Positions 6,549 to 11,149 of a stretch of 11,149 nt of DNA are shown here, one piece after another (within the stretch, counting starts at the first letter, position 1; each line of letters opens with the position of its first letter). This DNA comes from an uncultured Porphyromonas sp. (GTDB lineage: Bacteria; Bacteroidota; Bacteroidia; Bacteroidales; Porphyromonadaceae). Location: the NCBI RefSeq assembly GCF_902489635.1, contig NZ_CABUAN010000053.1, positions 1 to 11,149 of the forward strand, written 5' to 3'. The position numbers and the translations under genes are program-made. The notes under the pieces are model-generated. The model was not told where the DNA came from. It searched no databases and saw only the letters and a list, made by a program, of their open reading frames with translations.

Positions 6549-9368
6549 CTAAAACTTTACGGAGGTCTCTAGTCCAAAGTAAGGTACGACCCACTCACGA
6601 GCCGTCGTCTTGTCTTTTTGCAGATACTTTGGAGAGATGTCTATAATGTTGTCGATAAAGAATGAGAGGCGGATGTGCTCGCCTAGCTGCTTCGTACCCT
6701 TGAAGCTCATACGCACAGATATCGGCTTTATATTCGCCCGATAGTAGAGCTCATCGAGAGATCTATTGAGGTAGCGCATCGGAGAGGAGAGGTCATTCAT
6801 CTGTGCGATCTCCTTCTCACCCACAGGTAGCTTGCGCCCATTCAGGTCCATCAGCTCATAGGGATAAGGGCTCTGCTCACGCCCATAGTAAGACTTGCTA
6901 AACCATATCACCTGAAAGAAGTTGGTCAGTATCACCCCCCACTCGGGGATGTGCGTTGTAGCCCATAGATTGGTATTGATACGGTGATAGTGACGATGAT
7001 CCCCCTTACCGTAGATACCTACGTAAGGGTACTTAACGTCGAACTCGATAATCTCCGGGCGGTACATAACGGGTATAGCAGAGGCGTATAGCGTGTGGTA
7101 GTAAGCACCATTGAGCTCAAACTGCGTGCGGATAGCCTTAAAGTAAGGAGTCCGCAGACGGTACTCGATGCCGCGCTTCACCGTTCGCTCAGAGTTTTGC
7201 ACCGTTGAGAGCGAGGTAAAGTCTTGGTAAAGGTCCTCATAGAAGTCCTCCTTGACAGGCCTCTTACCCGCAGGGAGCGAGCCTCCGATAGGACGGCGGT
7301 AGGTAGGATAAGTGATCGGATAATAGGCTGGAGCGTAGGCGTAGCCACTATTCATATCCTCCTGAAAGAGCGTCACAGCGAGCGTATAGCGCTGATAAGA
7401 GAGGTCTATGCCGATCTCCTTCTTTTCATTGCTCATAGCCCTTAGATTAGGGTTGGAGGGGTCGTGCTTGATCGCGTAAGTCATCAAGTGATCTCTCTTA
7501 GGGTCGCTGTAGTAGGCGTTAAGAGCGGAGAAGTATCGATAGACGTTGTCTGGATATAGGTAGTCTAGCGTGGGGAGCTTGTGTGCCACACCATATCCTA
7601 GGCGCACAGCCGTGGCAAAGCCCGAGGGTGCCGTATAGGTCCACGAGAGCTTGATGCGTGGGTCGAGGAGTATCTCGTGCGCTAGACGATAGTTGTCCGG
7701 TAGATTGAGCATCTGCGTGGCACGTAGCCCCACATTGCCATCTATGCGGTGACGACCTAGTGAGACGTAGAGCCGATCCTCTAGGAAGACTGCTATATTC
7801 GAGAGCGCTGGGATGGCATAGTTAGGACGAACCCATATAAACGTATTGTCACCAGGATAAGGAGGGCGGGAAGGGTCTATGACGGCACCTCGGCCCCAAT
7901 TCTTAGCAATGGAGTAGTCGACACCATATAGTAGTGTCTGCTGCAGAGGAGCCAGCCAGGCCATAGGACTCTCACCCGATAGTGTGGTCTGAAGTGCTAA
8001 GGGCTGATTGTCCATCTTGTAGTAAGCATAGTAAGAGGTGGGGAGGAACTCACCCTCTTGTAGTCCCATCTCCCTACTGATAGGCATGACCGCGGGGCCT
8101 CGCCCAGATAGGTAGAGATACTTACGACTGAGGAGGTCGTAGGTATAGTCCACCGTCGATCTCCACGACAATGTCCTGAGCCACGAGAGCTGAGGCGACC
8201 AGCGAGCATTAGCCACCAGTGTAGTGCGGTAGTACTCTGTATTGTATCGCTCATCTTGCTGCTCTACCAGCTCGTCCGTGCGACTGTTTTGTATAGAGGC
8301 GGTCTGGTGTAGCGTAGCGGTCACGTCTAGCACACCGCCAGTGTCACCTAGGTCTCTATGATAGGCGTAGGAGAGCTGCGCTGTAGCTCTTGTATAGCGC
8401 TCTAGACGCTCTCTAGGATCACTCCGGTAGTCTACCACATCGCCGCCAATGTGTAGACTGTTGTAGCCCGTAGAGCCGAGAGCTATACCCTTGCCTATAT
8501 AAGCTAACTTAAAGAGCGGGTCTACCTTGGCACGCCCCTCCCAGGGCGTCACACCACGCTTAGGGTGTAGCTTGATCGCTCCACTACTTAGATTACCCTC
8601 AGAGGCGGAGCTGATACCCTGCTCTATCTCAACACGGTCGTAGTGATTGGTCGAGAGCGTACGCAGATCGATCCCCGAGTTGAGCGAGCTACGCCTCGTG
8701 ACCACCCGATCTGGCAGATAGGTCGAGAAGCGACTCATACCAGTCAGCCCCTGCATCTGCACACGAGAGGCATCGTTGGTAATAGGAGCACCGTCAATCA
8801 TGATTGAGGTGCCGAGGGAGCTATTGTCGTCCTGTCCTACCTGACGATTGGTCACCCCCTTGAAGTCTCCTATGCCAGGCGTCGTAGTCACAGCACCTGG
8901 GAGGAGGAGCAAGATATCTTTTATCGATACTGGCTGTATGTTTTGCATAGCCTCCTGACCGATGACCACCTCGCTCTTGTCCTTGCGGTAGGCGCCCAGC
9001 ACCTCCACCTCAGGGAGCTCAATGCTCAGCCTACGTAGGGAGATGTCAATCTGCTCTAGCCCCTGGACCGATAGCGTGCGACTATACGATGCGAAGCCGA
9101 CACAGCGCACCACCAGTGTGTAGGTACCCCCCTGTCGGAGAGGCAGGGTAAAGCGACCATCAGCATCACAGACTACACCCTGATTGGTCTCACTAATCCC
9201 TACTGTAGCCCATCCGATAGGAGCATGGTCCTTAGCATTGCGTACACGCCCTGTGATGCCGATGGCTGGCGGAGGAGTCGTATACGACATGGCTAGGCTG
9301 AGCTCAGGTAGGAGCAAGAGCCAAAGCGTGATGAGCGTCAGTAGCGTATGTCTGTGTAGCATAGCCAT
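6549..9368 (-). CDS. TonB-dependent outer-membrane receptor with carboxypeptidase-regulatory-like N-terminal domain
   Basis: Predicted 939 residues from the ATG at 9368. The frame extends to a GTG at 9416, but that adds a charged, proline-containing stretch before an otherwise good signal peptide, so ATG 9368 (or ATG 9362, two codons on) is preferred. Residues 1-26 form the signal peptide (LLTLITLWLLLLPELSLA). Residues about 36-114 are a CarboxypepD_reg-like domain (GITGRVRNAKDHAPIGWATV, DADGRFTLPL, VGFASYSRTL). A TonB-box-like LPEVEVLGAY follows at about 118-127. The plug runs to about 270, with SIKDILLLLPG, IMIDGAPI and YDRVEIEQG.SSASEGNLSSGAI. The remainder is a long beta-barrel ending SVKF with terminal Phe, as expected for BAM-assembled proteins. 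Such receptors import ligands using proton-motive force passed on by TonB-ExbBD. There is no SusD-like gene beside it, which argues against a classic glycan system. Substrate unknown. Confidence 0.95.
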   Translation of the reverse strand: MAMLHRHTLLTLITLWLLLLPELSLAMSYTTPPPAIGITGRVRNAKDHAPIGWATVGISETNQGVVCDADGRFTLPLRQGGTYTLVVRCVGFASYSRTLSVQGLEQIDISLRRLSIELPEVEVLGAYRKDKSEVVIGQEAMQNIQPVSIKDILLLLPGAVTTTPGIGDFKGVTNRQVGQDDNSSLGTSIMIDGAPITNDASRVQMQGLTGMSRFSTYLPDRVVTRRSSLNSGIDLRTLSTNHYDRVEIEQGISSASEGNLSSGAIKLHPKRGVTPWEGRAKVDPLFKLAYIGKGIALGSTGYNSLHIGGDVVDYRSDPRERLERYTRATAQLSYAYHRDLGDTGGVLDVTATLHQTASIQNSRTDELVEQQDERYNTEYYRTTLVANARWSPQLSWLRTLSWRSTVDYTYDLLSRKYLYLSGRGPAVMPISREMGLQEGEFLPTSYYAYYKMDNQPLALQTTLSGESPMAWLAPLQQTLLYGVDYSIAKNWGRGAVIDPSRPPYPGDNTFIWVRPNYAIPALSNIAVFLEDRLYVSLGRHRIDGNVGLRATQMLNLPDNYRLAHEILLDPRIKLSWTYTAPSGFATAVRLGYGVAHKLPTLDYLYPDNVYRYFSALNAYYSDPKRDHLMTYAIKHDPSNPNLRAMSNEKKEIGIDLSYQRYTLAVTLFQEDMNSGYAYAPAYYPITYPTYRRPIGGSLPAGKRPVKEDFYEDLYQDFTSLSTVQNSERTVKRGIEYRLRTPYFKAIRTQFELNGAYYHTLYASAIPVMYRPEIIEFDVKYPYVGIYGKGDHRHYHRINTNLWATTHIPEWGVILTNFFQVIWFSKSYYGREQSPYPYELMDLNGRKLPVGEKEIAQMNDLSSPMRYLNRSLDELYYRANIKPISVRMSFKGTKQLGEHIRLSFFIDNIIDISPKYLQKDKTTAREWVVPYFGLETSVKF

Positions 9369-9394
9369 AGTGTGTGAGCGGTCAGTAAGGTTAG

Positions 9395-9467
9395 GTAGGG
9401 GGACGTATCTATGCACGCCCCCCTACGGTAGATAATTACGATATGGTGGACTTAAGGAGCCCCCTAC
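9395..9467 (-). promoter_or_regulatory. Possible alternative RNA hairpins between lipoprotein and receptor genes
   Basis: In the minus-strand transcript the octamer GUAGGGGG occurs twice, at 9467-9460 (arm A, containing the UAG stop of the lipoprotein gene) and 9426-9419 (arm B). One perfect complement CCCCCUAC lies downstream at 9402-9395 (arm C), 26 nt before the receptor ATG. B with C gives an 8-bp stem with a 16-nt loop; A with C gives an 8-bp stem with a 57-nt loop; the two exclude each other. There is no U-tract, so this is not a standard terminator. It could tune receptor expression relative to the lipoprotein or act in mRNA processing. The complementarity is seen directly; function is inference. 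Confidence 0.45.
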
Positions 9468-10687
9468 TTCTTAGGATAAGCGTTTTGCCCTTGTACACGC
9501 TCGTAGTCGTTGGTCGAGTCGTTGGTGTCGATCCAATAGGTGCGACCATTGCGCATCTCGGTCTTGCGATGTGCTAGTTCCTGACGGTGACAGCCCGTCA
9601 CGAAGAAGTTCCCCTTGTCTACCGTAATCGGTAGCGCACGCGTCTTGAACTGTCCTTCGCAACCCGTCTCCACGCCATCTAGGATAAGGTCTACAGGGAT
9701 GGTGTAGTAGTTCTCCGTTTCGCCCTTTTTATTAGTCACCTGCATGACATGATCCTTAAGGAATGCTCTTAGATCGCCCTCCACCTTAAAGAGGAGTGGT
9801 GGCCAAAAGCCTCTAGGATGTGCGATACCCGTACTAGAGAAGCAGTCTACGATGATATTCATATTAGGCACATCGGGGTTGTCCGTGTCTGTAATCTTGA
9901 TTGTCTTGCCATCTCCAGCAGGAAGCTCTACCTCTGGGAAGAGGAACTCAAAGTCAGCTCCTGAGAGGTCTACAGAGTTTGGCTTATCCTCGGTATGATG
10001 ATTGATAGCCGTAGCAGCAACAATCTTGAACTCTCCAGGCTTGATCGGATACTCCTTACCACTACCAGGGAACTGATAGATACCAGCCACGGGTAGCTCC
10101 CCTTTGTCTGCTAGATAGTTAGTCCAGGGAGTCTCTGGCATTGGGTTACCATGAGCAGTCACAGCGTAGCAGATACCATCGAGGTACTCGGTCTTCTCCC
10201 CATTGTTGACTATCATAAAGTACTGATCTGGGTGCATCATACGACCATTGGTCTCGCCATTGAAGAAGATGTCACCAAAGATGAGCTGAGTCTTTTCTGG
10301 CGTAGGAGCCTCACCTATCTGGACTGGTATGGAGAGCGTCATAGCATCGCTGACGACGACGTTTTCCTTAGCCCCAACGAGTGTGCGATGATCCACAGTC
10401 TCACCCGATACGGCAAAGCTATAGGTGCCCTTGTCGAGTGTCAGCTCTACGGTACGGCTCTTCTTGTCGACCTCCGTCTCGCTCTTCTTGAGCGTGCGAC
10501 TATCGGTGACGGTGAGCATGAGCTTGGCGAGCTCGACCTCCTTGTCTAGCCCCAGCTGCACAGTCACTTTGCACTGTGTGCCTTTATTTGGATTTGGGTT
10601 ATTCGGATCTTCCTTACAGCCACCCAGTATGAGGGCGGAGAGTGCGATCAGCACTAGTGTGATTGATGTAAACTTAGGTATTCTCAT
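9464..10687 (-). CDS. Surface lipoprotein, DUF4876-like
   Basis: Predicted 407-residue lipoprotein and first gene of the putative operon. The N-terminus has a hydrophobic core (ITLVLIALSALI) and a lipobox LGGC, with lipidated Cys24. The next residues, Lys-Glu-Asp, match the K-(D/E)-(D/E) lipoprotein export signal known in Capnocytophaga, so display on the cell surface is predicted. An Asn/Pro-rich linker (28-34) leads to an Ig-like beta domain (about 38-125). The main domain (about 131-400) contains HPDQYFMIVNN, YLDGICYA, ATAINHH and NSVDLSGADFEF. This pattern resembles the lamin-tail-like fold of DUF4876 proteins that sit beside TonB receptors in Bacteroidota. Four to five Cys residues occur in the mature part (39, 173, 282, 343, 366). 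It is probably the ligand-binding or lid partner of the receptor 95 bp downstream. Family assignment is from recalled motifs and context; the ligand is unknown. Confidence 0.88.
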   Translation of the reverse strand: MRIPKFTSITLVLIALSALILGGCKEDPNNPNPNKGTQCKVTVQLGLDKEVELAKLMLTVTDSRTLKKSETEVDKKSRTVELTLDKGTYSFAVSGETVDHRTLVGAKENVVVSDAMTLSIPVQIGEAPTPEKTQLIFGDIFFNGETNGRMMHPDQYFMIVNNGEKTEYLDGICYAVTAHGNPMPETPWTNYLADKGELPVAGIYQFPGSGKEYPIKPGEFKIVAATAINHHTEDKPNSVDLSGADFEFLFPEVELPAGDGKTIKITDTDNPDVPNMNIIVDCFSSTGIAHPRGFWPPLLFKVEGDLRAFLKDHVMQVTNKKGETENYYTIPVDLILDGVETGCEGQFKTRALPITVDKGNFFVTGCHRQELAHRKTEMRNGRTYWIDTNDSTNDYERVQGQNAYPKK

Positions 10688-10735
10688 TGTCTTAGGATTG
10701 ATTTATTTGGTGCTTTATAAACTTCTGGATTCAGC

Positions 10736-10747
10736 GAGCATGTGCTC
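10736..10747. repeat. Short inverted repeat in the operon leader
   Basis: GAGCA-TG-TGCTC has five-base perfect arms around two central bases and lies about 27-38 nt downstream of the predicted start site. As RNA the two-base loop is too tight for a good hairpin, so if it is real it is more likely a dimeric DNA-binding site. Length alone makes it weak evidence. Confidence 0.25.
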
Positions 10748-10773
10748 AAGTTAAGCCGTTCCTCCACCGAAAT

Positions 10774-10785
10774 CCTTTGCAAAGG
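10774..10785. promoter_or_regulatory. 12-bp perfect palindrome over the promoter -7 element
   Basis: CCTTTGCAAAGG is its own reverse complement and overlaps the -7 box and the predicted start site, a position where a repressor could block transcription. It is short and partly made of the promoter consensus itself, so it may be incidental. Confidence 0.3.
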
Positions 10786-10811
10786 TAGAGAGCCTACAGA
10801 CGCTCTACAAC
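10780..10811 (-). promoter_or_regulatory. Bacteroidota-type promoter for the five-gene operon
   Basis: On the minus strand, TACCTTTG (10787-10780) matches the -7 element TAnnTTTG exactly. GTTG (10811-10808) supplies the -33 TTG core, with 20 nt between the elements, inside the usual 19-21 range. This predicts a start site near 10,773-10,775 and a leader of about 87 nt before the lipoprotein ATG. The leader is A/T-rich next to the start codon (AAATAAATCAATCC), typical of Bacteroidota genes without a strong Shine-Dalgarno. Confidence 0.72.
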
Positions 10812-11043
10812 CCTATCTTTAGGTATTTTACAGCCTCTGGGATAGCTAAATAGATGGAGTGAGACATGCGCAGAATAGGGGGTACAGACGACCGACAATT
10901 CGAGCCCAATTCCAATTGAGAGGGAGGGGCAACAGGGCTGACGCATTATAATCGCTCTGTCAGGAGGTACACAGCCAACAGCCAGACTGAGTACTTCCGA
11001 TATTTGCAAGGATTCGGATCTCTCACGAGGAAATCCCCAATAG

Positions 11044-11073
11044 CTACGTGGGAAACAAAAAGTCTTCACGTAG
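11044..11073. repeat. Inverted repeat, 7-bp arms, 16-nt loop
   Basis: CTACGTG at 11044-11050 is the perfect reverse complement of CACGTAG at 11067-11073, with 16 nt between. No T-run follows on either side, so a terminator is not supported. Its geometry (7-bp arms, 16-nt spacer) equals that of the second inverted repeat at 11108-11137, hinting that both belong to one element. Confidence 0.4.
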
Positions 11074-11083
11074 GCGAGAAATA

Positions 11084-11140
11084 AAACTTCGGAGGAATCA
11101 AATGAAACTTCGGAAGAATGAAATCATAAGTCCGAAGAAT
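11084..11140. repeat. Three tandem 21-bp repeats, last one degenerate
   Basis: AAACTTCGG(A/G)GGAAT-like units start at 11084, 11105 and 11126, exactly 21 bp apart. The first two share AAACTTCGG, then GAAT after a small change; the third reads ATAAGTCCGAAGAAT and matches less well. Within units two and three, CTTCGGA (11108-11114) and TCCGAAG (11131-11137) form a perfect 7-bp inverted repeat with a 16-nt spacer. The series may continue past the right edge. Confidence 0.6.
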
Positions 11141-11149
11141 TTTTCCACC

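Larger units (their letters stand above)
10812..11149. other. Intergenic stretch without a supported gene
   Basis: These 338 bases lie upstream of the predicted operon promoter. No tRNA, rRNA or convincing coding frame was seen. A 91-codon open frame on the minus strand (11069-10794) runs through the promoter and lacks domain-like composition, so it is not called. The right part (11044-11140) carries inverted and tandem repeats listed separately, which suggests an intergenic repeat element. Confidence 0.6.

Noticed and set aside
9369..9416. GTG start at 9416 for the TonB receptor
   Set aside because: It would add 16 residues with charges and prolines before the signal peptide and crosses the hairpin region; ATG 9368 gives a standard signal peptide.
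9395..9426. Rho-independent terminator after the lipoprotein gene
   Set aside because: The G/C stem is not followed by a U-tract on the transcribed strand, and the receptor gene begins 26 nt later.
10414..10421. TAGCTTTG on the minus strand, a match to the -7 element
   Set aside because: It is inside the lipoprotein coding region and no TTG occurs at the required distance.
10151..10549. 132-codon plus-strand open frame within the lipoprotein gene
   Set aside because: It is fully antisense to a gene with a clear lipobox and domain pattern, and shows no protein features of its own.
10794..11069. 91-codon open frame on the minus strand
   Set aside because: It overlaps the predicted promoter, has no signal, domain or likely ribosome site, and its composition looks like translated intergenic DNA. 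It may be part of a repeat element carrying spurious frames.

Overview
The window looks like chromosome of a Bacteroidota bacterium, most likely Porphyromonas or a close relative. The evidence is a type IX secretion (T9SS) type A-like C-terminal sorting signal, a TonB-dependent receptor with an N-terminal carboxypeptidase-regulatory-like domain, a DUF4876-type surface lipoprotein, a DUF6850-type outer-membrane barrel, and a promoter of the Bacteroidota form (TTG, 20 nt, TAnnTTTG). The genus is inferred from overall character; no rRNA or housekeeping gene is present to settle it.

All five genes lie on the minus strand and read right to left. From the promoter at about 10,780-10,811 they are: a lipoprotein (10687-9464), a TonB-dependent receptor (9368-6549), an outer-membrane beta-barrel protein (6542-4866), a leucine-rich-repeat protein with a T9SS-like tail (4799-3231), and a large repeat-built surface protein with InlB B-repeat-like modules (3203 to beyond base 1, so its C-terminus is missing). 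The gaps are 95, 6, 66 and 27 bp. No convincing terminator or second promoter was seen, so a single operon is the simplest reading.

Every product carries an export signal, so the whole set should sit in or on the outer membrane. The lipoprotein starts its mature form with Cys-Lys-Glu-Asp, which matches the surface lipoprotein export signal known from Capnocytophaga. The lipoprotein, receptor and DUF6850 barrel form the kind of set expected for a ligand-capture and TonB-powered uptake complex without a recognisable SusD. The two downstream proteins look like surface adhesin or binding proteins. The ligand cannot be read from the sequence.

The most striking DNA feature is a tandem repeat inside the InlB-like gene. 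An 813-bp (271-codon) unit made of three different modules of about 90 residues is present twice, and the two copies match over 845 consecutive bases. A slightly diverged partial copy lies at the N-terminal side and a rearranged module runs off the left edge. A second notable feature is a pair of possible competing RNA hairpins between the lipoprotein and receptor genes, one of which uses the lipoprotein stop codon.

The right end (about 10,812-11,149) holds no gene I can support. It contains short tandem 21-bp repeats and small inverted repeats that look like an intergenic repeat element.
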